A DNA stretch of 64,000 nucleotides from Flavobacteriales bacterium (GCA_016710685.1 JADJVC010000002.1:682001-746000); one strand, 5' to 3'. Counted from the first letter of the stretch, positions 17,845 through 27,078 are shown. A program made the numbers and translations. The notes: generated by a model not told the origin, from the letters alone.

Positions 17845-17946
17845 GGCAGTTTTTACGGGCGGCGGGGTGGCAGGTTACACTGTTCGTCGAAAACCTGTAA
17901 CCCCGGTTTACCCGTCTGCGTTGCACGGTGAAAACATCCCCTAAAA

Positions 17947-18069
17947 ATGGAAAAGTCAAATCGTTCCGTTGCCGCCCGTACCTTGATCATGGCAGCTATC
18001 CTGCTGATGGGCCTTGTGGCCACCATGTTCGCCAAGGGTCTGATCTCCACGACCGTGTTCACCTCTTGA
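17947..18069 (+). CDS. 40-aa single-span membrane protein (small ORF)
   Basis: An ATG at 17947 opens a 40-codon frame ending in TGA at 18067-18069. It encodes a basic N-terminus (MEKSNRSVAARTL), one hydrophobic helix (IMAAILLMGLVATMFA) and a short polar tail. It lies 5 bases before the ATG of the Lys/Pro-rich protein and in the same orientation, so the two would be co-transcribed. No family is recognised. The spacing, the coherent membrane-helix composition and the lack of a better-supported frame over the same bases favour a real gene. Confidence 0.5.
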   Translation: MEKSNRSVAARTLIMAAILLMGLVATMFAKGLISTTVFTS

Positions 18070-18074
18070 CCGAT

Positions 18075-19355
18075 ATGTTTTCAGGAAACCGCCGGCCTTT
18101 CCGCCTGCTAGTCGCCGTCTTGGCCATTGCCGGGGCGGCGGCTGCCATGGCGCAAGGCAAGCTCACCGTTAGCGGCAAGCTGAGGGTGGACGGCGGAAAC
18201 CTGGACGATTGCAAACTGGTGGTGTACAAGGACGGCGAGAAGCAGCGCACCCTTACCGCGGACCTCAAGGACTTCAAATTGGACCTGGACCTGGGGGCGA
18301 ACTACATCCTTTCTTTCGAGAAGAACGGGTTCGTTACCAAGAAACTTTCCTTCAACACCAACGTGCCGGCGGCCATGGGTACAACTCCCTTCATGCCGTT
18401 CACCTTCATCGTTTCCATCTTTAAGCAGTACGAAGGCGTGAACACGGTCGTATTCAACCAACCGGTGGGCATGATCCGCTACGATGATGAACAGGAGGAG
18501 TTCGACTACGACACGGACTACACCAAGAGCATCCAAAGCGCCTTGGAAGATGCCCAGGAGGCCATAGCGGAGAAGCAGAAGGAGGAAGCCGGCAAGGAAG
18601 CCGATGCCGCCAAGCAAAGAGCTTCCGCGGACAAGGAAAAGGCCAAGCAGGACGCGCGCGCCGCCAAGCAGGCAGAGGCGCAGGCTAAAATAGATGAGCG
18701 TGCCCGCAAGGAAGCAGAGGACCAGGCCGCAAAGGACGCCCGCTTGGCCGAACAGGCAGCAAAGCCTGAGCCAAAACCGGAGCCAAAACCAGAGCCAAAG
18801 GCTGAACCGAAGCCTGTGCCGAAGGCCGAACCTAAGCCTAAACCAGAACCTAAGCCTCAACCTCCGCCCAAGCCCAAGGAACAGCCCAAGCCGCAACCGC
18901 CGCCGAAACCAGCTCCCAAGCCGGAGCCCGCGCCTAAGCGAATGCCGCCTCCCCCGCCAGCACCTGTGGCCCAAGTGAAACCGAGGCCGAAACCGGTCGC
19001 ACCGCCACCATCCCGTCCGGCGATCAACGCCAAAGCGAACGCAGGAGGGGATGGACGTTTGGCATTGGCGCCGCGCTTGGAAAACGAAGCATCGCCCATT
19101 CAGCCGGCCAACGTGCGTATTGCGATAGAGGCCAGGCCCAAGTTCGAGAGCACTCCCGTAGTGCCCGTTCGTCACAAGGACGTGGTAGTGGAGCCCAACC
19201 AAGTGATCACGGTGGTCCGTGTGGAGCAAGGTGAAAATGCCAACGAATACCGCAAGGTGGTGCGCAAGTATAGCGGCACGTTCTACTTCAAGGACGGCAG
19301 CAGTTGCAGCCAGTCCACCTACGAGCGGGAAGCCTTGGCCGTTGCGGGTGAGTAG
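18075..19355 (+). CDS. Secreted protein with coiled coil and Lys/Pro-rich linker
   Basis: A 426-aa protein. A signal peptide (LLVAVLAIAGAAAAMAQ) is followed by a beta domain at ~27-110 (KLTVSGKLRVDGG through GFVTKKLSF), which resembles carboxypeptidase-regulatory-like folds. Next come an Ala/Lys/Glu coiled coil at ~155-225, a Pro/Lys/Glu linker at ~228-310 (repeated KPEP units, TonB-like in composition) and a C-terminal domain of ~110 residues. The rigid linker suggests spanning the periplasm or peptidoglycan. The frame is open upstream to 17928, but the ATG at 18075 gives the signal peptide. Paired with the 40-aa membrane ORF just upstream. Confidence 0.7.
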   Translation: MFSGNRRPFRLLVAVLAIAGAAAAMAQGKLTVSGKLRVDGGNLDDCKLVVYKDGEKQRTLTADLKDFKLDLDLGANYILSFEKNGFVTKKLSFNTNVPAAMGTTPFMPFTFIVSIFKQYEGVNTVVFNQPVGMIRYDDEQEEFDYDTDYTKSIQSALEDAQEAIAEKQKEEAGKEADAAKQRASADKEKAKQDARAAKQAEAQAKIDERARKEAEDQAAKDARLAEQAAKPEPKPEPKPEPKAEPKPVPKAEPKPKPEPKPQPPPKPKEQPKPQPPPKPAPKPEPAPKRMPPPPPAPVAQVKPRPKPVAPPPSRPAINAKANAGGDGRLALAPRLENEASPIQPANVRIAIEARPKFESTPVVPVRHKDVVVEPNQVITVVRVEQGENANEYRKVVRKYSGTFYFKDGSSCSQSTYEREALAVAGE

Positions 19356-19362
19356 GAACCAC

Positions 19363-20604
19363 CTACCAAAGCACTTGCAGGTTCAGAGCCACCGCCTTAC
19401 CGGCCGCATTTTCGGAGACGAGCCCGATCGCGTTCGGTGTTTCCAATTCGAAGGCAAGGCCATTCTTGGTGTAGAAGCCGACACGGGCCAAGGCACGCAG
19501 GCCGCCAAAACCGCCATACGCAGCACCGGCACCGGCGATGAACGAGCGCCCCAAGCTGAAGTTGCGCATCAACCGGATTTTCGGAACGTATCCCGGCAAC
19601 CACCGTTGGTCCAGCGCCGCCTCGTAGGCATAACGATCAGGTGCATGGCCGGGCTTCCGTAATGTGCCGAATTGAAAAACACCTTCGATCCTTCCCGGCA
19701 AATGGCGTAACAACGTTCCCGTTTCGTAGCCCAGCCCCAAGCTGTCCTGCAAAGTTGTGCGGTCGATCACCGGTCCGCTCAGGTCAAGTATGTCGTTCAC
19801 CGAAACGCCCTCGAAGCGGATAACGGAATCCTGCGAAACGGAACGTGTGTTGGCGTTCCATTGCATGAATCCGGCATCGGTGACCTCCAAAGAAAAACGT
19901 GCGGGCGCACCAAAGGCTTGGACGGCCTTGGCCCATTTGGCATTGACCGCAGCACCGATGCCTTGTGAGAAACCGGTGTTGGCGGCTGTATCGCTCCGGT
20001 GGTATTCACCGGCGAGGTCCAACTCCAGGTAACGGCCGTCCGTGGCGGTGAACAGGTCCGCGCGGCGCACGTCGGCGCTGTTAAAATTGGTGCCATTGAC
20101 GAAAGCCAGTTCCAGAAAGGATCCGCTCGCGGCATCTTCAATTCCGAAGCCGATGCTTTGGTAATTCCACTGCTCGAACCGCAGCGGTGCGAGCTTGGCC
20201 GTGCGGTCCTCGAAGGCGGCATTGCCGAAAAAGCCCACCGCGAACGCATCCGGGGAGAAGCGCACGCCCAGTGCGTATTGCCATGCTACGGATGTGCGCA
20301 TTTGCCAAGCATCGTGGCCGAAAATGCAGTTGCCCCAAGTACCGGAAATGCGGCCGCCGAGTTCAACGCCGCCGCGACCATGATCGCCAATGGCGTCCAG
20401 GGCGCGCTGCCGGGCTTCACGCGTGATGGTTCCACCGAATACGAGCGGGTCCAACACGTCGTTGTGGATCGCATCGCTGTCGAAATTGCCGACACCTTCA
20501 ACCGTGAACCGGTGCCGGATCTCCAGCGAATCGACGGCCTGTGCCGATGCCATGGCCGGCAGCAAAAGGAAGGGAGCCCAACGCAACGGTTCACTGATCG
20601 CCAT
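19363..20604 (-). CDS. DUF5723-like outer-membrane beta-barrel protein
   Basis: A 413-aa protein with a signal peptide (APFLLLPAMASAQA) and a long series of amphipathic strands ending in Leu-Trp (NLQVLW), typical of outer-membrane barrels. Features such as GGRISGTWGNCIF, a repeated FGxGIE pattern and the GAGAAYGGFGGLRA loop suggest the DUF5723/PorV-like class, although I assign this from pattern only. It overlaps the upstream lipoprotein gene by 14 bases, so the two are co-expressed and probably act together at the outer membrane. Confidence 0.65.
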   Translation of the reverse strand: MAISEPLRWAPFLLLPAMASAQAVDSLEIRHRFTVEGVGNFDSDAIHNDVLDPLVFGGTITREARQRALDAIGDHGRGGVELGGRISGTWGNCIFGHDAWQMRTSVAWQYALGVRFSPDAFAVGFFGNAAFEDRTAKLAPLRFEQWNYQSIGFGIEDAASGSFLELAFVNGTNFNSADVRRADLFTATDGRYLELDLAGEYHRSDTAANTGFSQGIGAAVNAKWAKAVQAFGAPARFSLEVTDAGFMQWNANTRSVSQDSVIRFEGVSVNDILDLSGPVIDRTTLQDSLGLGYETGTLLRHLPGRIEGVFQFGTLRKPGHAPDRYAYEAALDQRWLPGYVPKIRLMRNFSLGRSFIAGAGAAYGGFGGLRALARVGFYTKNGLAFELETPNAIGLVSENAAGKAVALNLQVLW

Positions 20605-22198
20605 TCACCACGTAGTTCGCGTCCATCGTTACTTGCAGGCCCATGCTGTACGAATCCAGGATCTGTACATGTTGCACTTGGTCGGCCGTGTTGAAAGTTG
20701 CGGTGATGCGGATGTTTCCGCCGATGTAAAGCTGGTCCACTTGTTCCTGACTGAGTTCCACGTCCAAGCGGCTAGAGACTGGTGCGTTCACTAGGCCGTC
20801 CGCGCCCAACGTGGCGGAAGCCACGGTGCCCAGTGGACCAAGCATGGAAAGGACTTGCCCGTTGACATCCACAATATCAATTCCGATCGCAGCGGAAAAC
20901 GGAAAGCCATTGTCCGCGAAAAGGTGCAGCACGCCGCTTTGCAGCGCGTGGCCGTCGGTAGATCCGGGCAGGTCCACGGCCACGGTGCGTTGCAGGGTGA
21001 GGTTGGTGGCGATGAGACGGAGCGGTACGTCCACCTGCATTTCGGCGGTGAGCTTGCTTTCGTAGTAGAGGAAATCGTGCCCGTTGCTGATGTTTCCCAG
21101 CGGGTCGATGGTGATGCCCAAAGCGTATTCGATCTGGTCGGGCAAATTCTCCAGAAAAGCTTCGATGTTGCTGTTGCCTTGCGAAAGCGTGAACGTGTTC
21201 TCCGCCGATTGAAAGGATCCGCCAAGGTCCAACGCGCGGTCGATGTTGACCGGTCCCGTGGTGATCGCGTTCTGCAAGTCCACGCTGTTGCCCGTGCCGG
21301 AGTTGACGGAGCGGAGGTATTCAATGTTGGCACGCACGTCCACGCCGATGCCGTTTCGGATGCGCAGGGTGGCCGTGACCTCGTCCAGGTCCAGCGTGCC
21401 GCTGATGCCTTCGAAAAGATCAAGCGGGGTGGAGGCGGGGTCCACGGCGATGTCGCGCATTCCGAAGTAGCCGGTAGCGTATTGCGGCACGATACCGAAG
21501 TAGCTCACCGTGGCCAAAAGGCTGTCCTGCCCGGTGATGCTGATTTCGCCGTAGTCCGGCGAGCTGGCGTAGGCAAGGCTGGTGGCCAGGGTGTTCACAT
21601 CGTCAAAAAATGGACCGCGCAGGTCGAGCGAATAGCCGCTAAGATCGCGGCTCGCGGAAGCTATGGAAGGGGCATCGGGGGTTCCCGGCTGAAGGGCCAA
21701 TTGGATGTTGAACGGATTGCCGCCCGATGTGGCGCCCGGCAACGAGAAATCGCCGTTGATGTGGCCGGGCATGCTGTTGGCGATCCGCATTTCCACGGTG
21801 CCGGAGCGGATGTCCAGCCGGGTGAGCTGAAGGTCCTCGAGCTCGAAGCGGGTAACATCCTGGCTGGCCTCGAAGGTGGTACCGGGCGGGAAGTTCACCG
21901 GGCCGGGCACGGGCAGGGCATAGGCATATTGGAAACTGGTGTCCGGCGCAGTGAGGATCGTGTCCAGCGAAAGGGTGAACAGCTCCGCCGTGTACAGGAT
22001 GCTCACGTTCCCAGCGTCATCCGTGGAAAGCAGGCTGTCAGGGACGATGTCGCCTATGGTTAGTATAGTGGTGGCTAATGGTGCCAGCAGGTCCAGGTCC
22101 CATTGCGCGGGCCGTGGTTCTTTGCGGCATGCGGTAAGCAGCGCAGCCCATGCGACCATAACGGCAAGGCGGGAAACGGTTCGGCAGGGCCGGATCAT
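20591..22198 (-). CDS. Large lipoprotein, unknown function
   Basis: A 535-aa lipoprotein; the lipobox is LLTAC with Cys near residue 24. The mature part is strand-rich with no transmembrane helix and no recognised family. The ATG at 22198 is preferred over the TTG at 22207 because TACCTTGT plus CCGCC sits immediately before it, the arrangement seen at other leaderless starts here. It is followed by the DUF5723-like barrel gene with a 14-base overlap, suggesting a lipoprotein/barrel pair. Confidence 0.7.
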   Translation of the reverse strand: MIRPCRTVSRLAVMVAWAALLTACRKEPRPAQWDLDLLAPLATTILTIGDIVPDSLLSTDDAGNVSILYTAELFTLSLDTILTAPDTSFQYAYALPVPGPVNFPPGTTFEASQDVTRFELEDLQLTRLDIRSGTVEMRIANSMPGHINGDFSLPGATSGGNPFNIQLALQPGTPDAPSIASASRDLSGYSLDLRGPFFDDVNTLATSLAYASSPDYGEISITGQDSLLATVSYFGIVPQYATGYFGMRDIAVDPASTPLDLFEGISGTLDLDEVTATLRIRNGIGVDVRANIEYLRSVNSGTGNSVDLQNAITTGPVNIDRALDLGGSFQSAENTFTLSQGNSNIEAFLENLPDQIEYALGITIDPLGNISNGHDFLYYESKLTAEMQVDVPLRLIATNLTLQRTVAVDLPGSTDGHALQSGVLHLFADNGFPFSAAIGIDIVDVNGQVLSMLGPLGTVASATLGADGLVNAPVSSRLDVELSQEQVDQLYIGGNIRITATFNTADQVQHVQILDSYSMGLQVTMDANYVVNGDQ

Positions 22199-22203
22199 GG
22201 CGG

Positions 22204-22211
22204 ACAAGGTA
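22204..22211 (-). promoter_or_regulatory. -7 promoter box of the lipoprotein / barrel operon
   Basis: On the minus strand the sequence reads TACCTTGT-CCGCC-ATG. The box is 5 bases from the lipoprotein ATG at 22198, pointing to a leaderless message. Confidence 0.4.
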
Positions 22212-22276
22212 GCTAATGCCCACGTTTCAGCCTTTCAATAAAGCTTCACGCAGTGCCAGTTGGTTGCAATAACCCC

Positions 22277-23260
22277 TCAAGGCAAAACCACCAACCGCCC
22301 ACTATACTGCGGTGTATTTGTGGCAACGGTGGCTGAGGCTCTCGAAGCCACAGTAGCCACATAAGCCCCCGGTGCAACAGCCCCGGCCTGCAACTGGCAT
22401 TGCGCACTACCCGCAGGCCAAGCCACCTGCAGCACTACCCGCCCACTGGCATCATGCAGTAAAAGCTGCGCGTTTTGCAAGGGTTGTTCTACGGAAAGCA
22501 ACGCCTTGCCTGCAGTAGGGTTGGGGGCAATGGTAAGCGGCTTGGGTTTTAATTGGTCTTTTTCTGAAATGCCCACATAACCTTCAGTATAGCTGAGGTC
22601 GTCTATATAGTATTCGCCCGCGAAACCATCATAGCCCGAAGAAGCTATGAATCGCAGCGATCCAAGGACATTCGGTGTTGTGGTTCCGCTGGGCATTGTA
22701 GCAAAGGCCCAACTGCCTAAGAAGTGGTTGTTAACGGAAAGGGAAGCCAATTGGGCATCCAGGTCGAAGCTGAATACAACAGGGAACCATACGTTGTGCG
22801 GATAGCTTCCTGACAGCGATCCACCGTTCACATGGCAGTCCACTGCCCCAATCGTTTCGGGCGTGAAATAGATAACTGCTGCCGGGTCCGCAGAAGGTCC
22901 TACACCGTGAAGAACTTCTATGAATGCGCCAAGTTCTCCCACCACGTACATGGAAAATTGAAGCACGAACGCACCCGTGGTGTGGTAGCCCAAGTTCAGC
23001 ACGGCATCAACAGGACCGCCTTGATAACCAGGAATGGCTTGGATAAATGCCAAACTGTTCGGGCTGGTATGACTGTAGGCTGTGGTTACTGGCACGTCTT
23101 GTGTGCTACCCGGCTGTGTGCTCCACGGTTGCCACTGCCCCGGCACGTTCACGGCCATGCGGGTGCCCGTGCCGTAGCTGTCAAAATTATCCGAATAGAT
23201 GGACTGAGCCTGTACGCTTGATAGTACAAGACCGAGAACGAAAAACGGGACGCTCCTCAT
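22277..23260 (-). CDS. T9SS-secreted protein with C-terminal sorting domain
   Basis: A 327-aa secreted protein. It has a signal peptide (FFVLGLVLSSVQAQ), then a ~200-residue beta-sandwich resembling lectin/glucanase-like folds (SIYSDNFDSY start). From ~245 there is a type A T9SS sorting domain, recognisable by IAPNPTAGKALL, LHDASGRVV and GAYVATV. The last domain directs export through the type IX system and attachment to the cell surface. It overlaps the upstream T9SS gene by 4 bases, so two cargo proteins are made from one transcript. The natural ligand cannot be read from sequence. Confidence 0.8.
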   Translation of the reverse strand: MRSVPFFVLGLVLSSVQAQSIYSDNFDSYGTGTRMAVNVPGQWQPWSTQPGSTQDVPVTTAYSHTSPNSLAFIQAIPGYQGGPVDAVLNLGYHTTGAFVLQFSMYVVGELGAFIEVLHGVGPSADPAAVIYFTPETIGAVDCHVNGGSLSGSYPHNVWFPVVFSFDLDAQLASLSVNNHFLGSWAFATMPSGTTTPNVLGSLRFIASSGYDGFAGEYYIDDLSYTEGYVGISEKDQLKPKPLTIAPNPTAGKALLSVEQPLQNAQLLLHDASGRVVLQVAWPAGSAQCQLQAGAVAPGAYVATVASRASATVATNTPQYSGRLVVLP

Positions 23261-24826
23261 TGAACAACAATTCGGGTACCTGTTAAAATGCGCAGGTTGT
23301 CACTTAAATGGGCCGAGTACAAACCCGCTGGTTGATCCGTAAGGTCAACTGCGATGGATTGTTTGAGTTGTAACCCAAGATCACGATCCATTACCGACCT
23401 GCCAAGAGCATCGAAAACCTGTAACCGGAGATTTCCTTCTAAGTGCAAATCGGCGGGCAGGTCCAAGTCCAAAGTGAATTGCCCGGTTGAAGGGTTAGGC
23501 CATGCCTTCAGTGCGTTGTCCAATCCATACGCAATGGTTTCAATGCCTACGAATTGGCAACCAGGCACCAAACAACCCAAGCTGTCCAGTTTCAGCAACC
23601 ACATATTTAGATTGCTGTATGGCGGAACGGTATCTTGGTTCCACGTTTCACCCGTCAACACCATACCGCCATCGCTGGTGGGTTCAATGTCCCAAGGAAT
23701 TTCCGGGTAGAGATTGCTAAGGTTGCCAAAATGTGCGTACTCCCTCCGCCATAGGGAATCACCGTATTGCGTCATGCGGTAAAGAACGGCCCGGTTGTAG
23801 TAGAGTTGCTGAATGCCGCCGCAGGCAATAAATGTGCTGTCCGTGTCTTGGTAGCCGTCCGTGAATGACCCGAAATTAAAACCGAACGGTTTGCTGCGTA
23901 ACCCTTCAAAATCCCAATCCAAGCTGCCGTTCAAGGAATACATCGCCAAGTGCATGGTATTGATATCCGGAGTGCCGGGCAATGGGCTCGATTCATTCCA
24001 ATTGCCCATACACAGTAGTTTGTCTCCAAACATCCGTTTTACCCCGTACCAAAGGCCTCGGGGTTTATTCTGCTCCGCGATCCAACTTCCTCCGCCGTCG
24101 CTGCTTATTTTATGTAAGATTCCTTTATTTGACCCAAATCCAGCGATGTAAATATTTCCAACCTCGTCGATGTCCATCGATAGTGATTCCATATAGGGTG
24201 TTAAGCAATACATTTCAATGCTTCCAGTGCTGTCTGTTCGGAGGACGTAGCTATTGTTAGATAATAGAACACCTGATGCCTCCAAACCCGTGAAATAATA
24301 CTTCGAATCACCATAACATGTTTTTCGGGCAGTTAAAAAAGTATCAGTCAGCAACGGTTTGGTCCAAAGTGTATCACCCAATGGGCTATATTTCACCAAT
24401 GTTAGAGTATCAGGGACAGAGCTAACGTCGAAACTGCAAAGAGTGTTGCAATTGGGTCGCTAATTCCTTGAAAATCAAATCGTGGCCATGAAATGAACTG
24501 GTCAACTATAAAATTTCCTTGGGCGTCAAATTTTGAAACAGTGCAATCTTGAAATGCGGTATCCGGTTGTGTTTGACTGCCAAAAACGATAAACCCCATA
24601 GGTGTTTCACGCACGGACTTCCCGACGGCAAAGCCACTGGACTGGTTGTAATGAACTATGTTAAATGTTTGGCCATGCACAAATAGCACGGCCAAAAGAG
24701 GCTGGCCGCTGTGGCCAGCTTTGGGATGACTTTCAGTAATCTGATGGCACGCAGAATCGGCTTCTTCTTCAGGATGCCCGATGCATTGCTCACAGTTCGG
24801 GTTGCGTAGACCAGATTCGTTCTCAT
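23257..24826 (-). CDS. T9SS cargo protein, broken by two frameshifts
   Basis: Three consecutive minus-strand frames read as one protein: a signal-peptide region (KLATAASLF, then AVLFVHGQTF), a beta-propeller-like body (YYFTGLEASG, SMDIDEVGNIYIAG, TSDGGMVLTGETW) and a type A T9SS sorting domain (AWPNPSTGQFTLDL, LQVFDALGRSV, PAGLYSAHL). The frame breaks at 24694-24697 and at 24438-24440. In each case the coding strand has a T-run (CTCTTTT and CTCTTT), and one extra T restores the frame. The start is uncertain: ATG at 24826 or GTG at 24793. The 380-aa C-terminal part is fully open. A base-calling or assembly loss is as likely as true decay. Confidence 0.6.
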
Positions 24827-25124
24827 CTTTTGATTTCGCGTCGGCAAGCTACCACAACCCGTTTCCAATGGAAACCAACTTCGGCTTTCCATATACCGGT
24901 CCAAAACTAGCCCCACGGCAACACTTTGGTCAGTTCAGTTTGACAGGCCATGGCAGGGGAAGGGATTTGGAAGGCACACAACTCTAGGTTGGTACACATC
25001 CCCACTCCGTGGCGGCGTGCTGCTCCTTGGCATCCTTACAATGCTCACCACTTTCTCCACAATTGCCGATCGCAATAGGCAACCACTCAAAATACTCACT
25101 TCGTTTCATGCGGAATGCGTGCGC
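24827..25124. other. Divergent intergenic region
   Basis: About 300 bases between the divergent T9SS cargo gene and the membrane protein at 25137. I see no supported gene, hairpin terminator or long repeat. The right end holds the -7 box of the membrane-protein gene. Confidence 0.4.
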
Positions 25125-25132
25125 TAATTTCG
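25125..25132 (+). promoter_or_regulatory. -7 promoter box, leaderless arrangement
   Basis: TAATTTCG followed by CGCC and then ATG. Box, 4-base spacer and start codon are identical in layout to those of the genes at 46 and (minus strand) 27001. Confidence 0.5.
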
Positions 25133-25136
25133 CGCC

Positions 25137-25604
25137 ATGGGCCGATCCGCCCAAACTGGCTTGTTGAACCGCGGAAAAATCATCCCTTGGCTACTGAGCG
25201 CGGTAGTGATGTACGGCATCTCGTATGCTTGGCACGGCCTGCTGTTGAACGACATTTCGGAGATGCGGATCGGGCTGGGCCTTTATTTGGCTCTTGCCGG
25301 GGTGGCGTACCTGTTGATCGGTCTCGGGCTCACGTTTTTGGTCCATACGGGCTTGCAACGCGGCTATATCTCCATGAAGACGGGATTCCCGTACAAGGGC
25401 ATGGCCATAGGCGCGGTTTCGGGGTTAGCGGTTTACCTTTTGGTCTTCATATCGGGATTGTCCTTCGCCAGCCATGAAATTCATCACGTCTTTCTGGACG
25501 CAGTGTGGCAGGTGATCGAGCAAATGGTCGGTGGTTTGATGGTATGCCTCGGCATCATCTACGACATGCACCGCAGGTTTTTGGAGACGGAGCGGGCGAG
25601 TTGA
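25137..25604 (+). CDS. Four-helix membrane protein, unknown function
   Basis: A 155-aa protein with four hydrophobic segments (around residues 15-33, 45-70, 85-110 and 122-142) and a charged C-terminal tail (MHRRFLETERAS). No family is recognised. The start is fixed by the -7 box 4 bases upstream. It is monocistronic and followed by a word-repeat palindrome that separates it from convergent rarA. Confidence 0.7.
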   Translation: MGRSAQTGLLNRGKIIPWLLSAVVMYGISYAWHGLLLNDISEMRIGLGLYLALAGVAYLLIGLGLTFLVHTGLQRGYISMKTGFPYKGMAIGAVSGLAVYLLVFISGLSFASHEIHHVFLDAVWQVIEQMVGGLMVCLGIIYDMHRRFLETERAS

Positions 25605-25610
25605 TTTGCG

Positions 25611-25719
25611 AATTCCTAATTGCTGATCGCTGATTGCTAATTCCTAATTGCTGATTCCTAATTCCTAATTCCGGGATGCAGCTTCGGCAGCCGGGATCAG
25701 GATTTAGGAATTGGCAATC
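25611..25719. repeat. Intergenic palindrome of repeated TAATTCC / GCTGATT words
   Basis: The left arm (25611-25672) is an irregular run of AATTCCTAATTGCTGATT-type words. The right arm (25701-25719) reads GATTTAGGAATTGGCAATC, nearly complementary to the left-arm word GATTGCTAATTCCTAA. The whole lies between the convergent stops of the membrane protein and rarA and touches the rarA stop. It could act as a bidirectional terminator or be a mobile repeat remnant. Confidence 0.6.
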
Positions 25720-27001
25720 AACTCAGATACTTCCCACCCCAAATTCGCTTGAGCAGCGCTTGGAATTCCTGCTCCTTCCGGTTGTCGCCCGGTTGGTAGA
25801 ACGCGGTGCCGGTTATTTCCGCAGGCATGAATTCCTGGTCGTTGAAATGCCCTGGACTGTCGTGGCTGTATTGGTAATTCTTACCGTGGCCCAGGTCCTT
25901 CATCAGCTTGGTGGGGGCGTTGCGCAGGTGGATGGGCACGGGCAGGTCGCCGGTTTGTTGCACGGCTGCTTGGGCTTTTCCAATAGCCACATAGCTCGCG
26001 TTGCTTTTCGGTGAACAGGCCAAGTAGATCGCGCATTGCGAAAGCACGATGCGGCTTTCGGGCCAGCCGATGAGCTGCACGGCCTGCATGCAGGTGGTGG
26101 CCATCAACAGCGCGTTGGGGTTGGCGTTGCCGATGTCCTCACTGGCCAGGATGAGCATTCTGCGGGCGATGAACTTCGGGTCCTCGCCGCCTTCCACCAT
26201 GCGCGCTAGCCAGTACACGGCGGCGTTCGGGTCGCTGCCGCGCATGCTTTTGATGAATGCGCTCACGATGTCGTAGTGCTGTTCACCTTGCTTGTCGTAG
26301 CGGGCGGCGTTGGTCTGCACCACTTGGTGGACCAGCGCGTCCGTAATGGCGATGGATCCGTCTTCCGCCGGGTCCGCGGCGCGCACGCACAGTTCAAATG
26401 TGTTCAGCAAGCGGCGTGCATCCCCGCCGCTGGCGCGCATCAGTGCGGCGGTTTCGCGCAGCGTGATGGATTTCGTCTTCAGGTCGGCATCTTCACGCAT
26501 GGCGCGTTGCAACAGTCCCAACAGGTCTTCTTCCGCCAACGGCTTCAGTACGTACACCTGAGAGCGGGAAAGCAATGCGCCGATCACTTCGAACGACGGA
26601 TTTTCCGTGGTGGCGCCGATGAGGGTGATCACGCCTTTTTCCACAGCGCCGAGTAGGGAATCCTGTTGGGCTTTGCTGAAGCGGTGGATCTCGTCGATGA
26701 AGAGCACGGCGTTGCGTTGGAACAGCCCCGCGCCCTCGGCTTTGGCGATCACCTCGCGGATGTCCTTCACGCCGCTGCTGATGGCGCTCAGCGTGTGGAA
26801 CGGCCTTCCCAGTTCCAATGCCATGAGCCGTGCCATCGTGGTCTTCCCCACGCCGGGCGGCCCCCACAGGATCATGCTGGGCAGCATTTTAGCGGCCAAG
26901 GCCTGATGAATAATGCCGCCCGGGCCCACCAGGTGCTCCTGGCCCACCACCTCACCGAGGTTTTTGGGCCGCATGCGTTCGGCTAGCGGAGCGGGGTCCA
27001 T
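25718..27001 (-). CDS. rarA: Replication-associated recombination protein A (AAA+ ATPase)
   Basis: A 427-aa RarA/MgsA/Mgs1 ATPase that acts at stalled replication forks and binds single-strand DNA ends and SSB. The Walker A motif is GPPGVGKTT, Walker B is LFIDEIHRF, and sensor 1 is GATTENPSFEV. The C-terminal tetramerisation region contains YSHDSPGHF and the AFYQPGDNRKE block typical of the family. The ATG at 27001 is preceded by TAATTTCG-CGCC on its strand, so the mRNA is probably leaderless. Confidence 0.95.
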   Translation of the reverse strand: MDPAPLAERMRPKNLGEVVGQEHLVGPGGIIHQALAAKMLPSMILWGPPGVGKTTMARLMALELGRPFHTLSAISSGVKDIREVIAKAEGAGLFQRNAVLFIDEIHRFSKAQQDSLLGAVEKGVITLIGATTENPSFEVIGALLSRSQVYVLKPLAEEDLLGLLQRAMREDADLKTKSITLRETAALMRASGGDARRLLNTFELCVRAADPAEDGSIAITDALVHQVVQTNAARYDKQGEQHYDIVSAFIKSMRGSDPNAAVYWLARMVEGGEDPKFIARRMLILASEDIGNANPNALLMATTCMQAVQLIGWPESRIVLSQCAIYLACSPKSNASYVAIGKAQAAVQQTGDLPVPIHLRNAPTKLMKDLGHGKNYQYSHDSPGHFNDQEFMPAEITGTAFYQPGDNRKEQEFQALLKRIWGGKYLS

Positions 27002-27005
27002 GGCG

Positions 27006-27013
27006 CGAAATTA
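27006..27013 (-). promoter_or_regulatory. -7 promoter box of rarA
   Basis: The minus strand reads TAATTTCG-CGCC-ATG. It is the same 15-base arrangement found on the plus strand at 25125. Confidence 0.5.
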
Positions 27014-27078
27014 CCGCGCGGGGCCTTGGGTTCCGGCGTGACATGCGAAAAGTGTCCGTTCCACGTTGATGCGGGGAC

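Noticed and set aside
18108..19229. Arg/Leu-rich minus-strand frame over the Lys/Pro-rich protein
   Set aside because: It is the complement of the low-complexity linker; the plus frame has a signal peptide.
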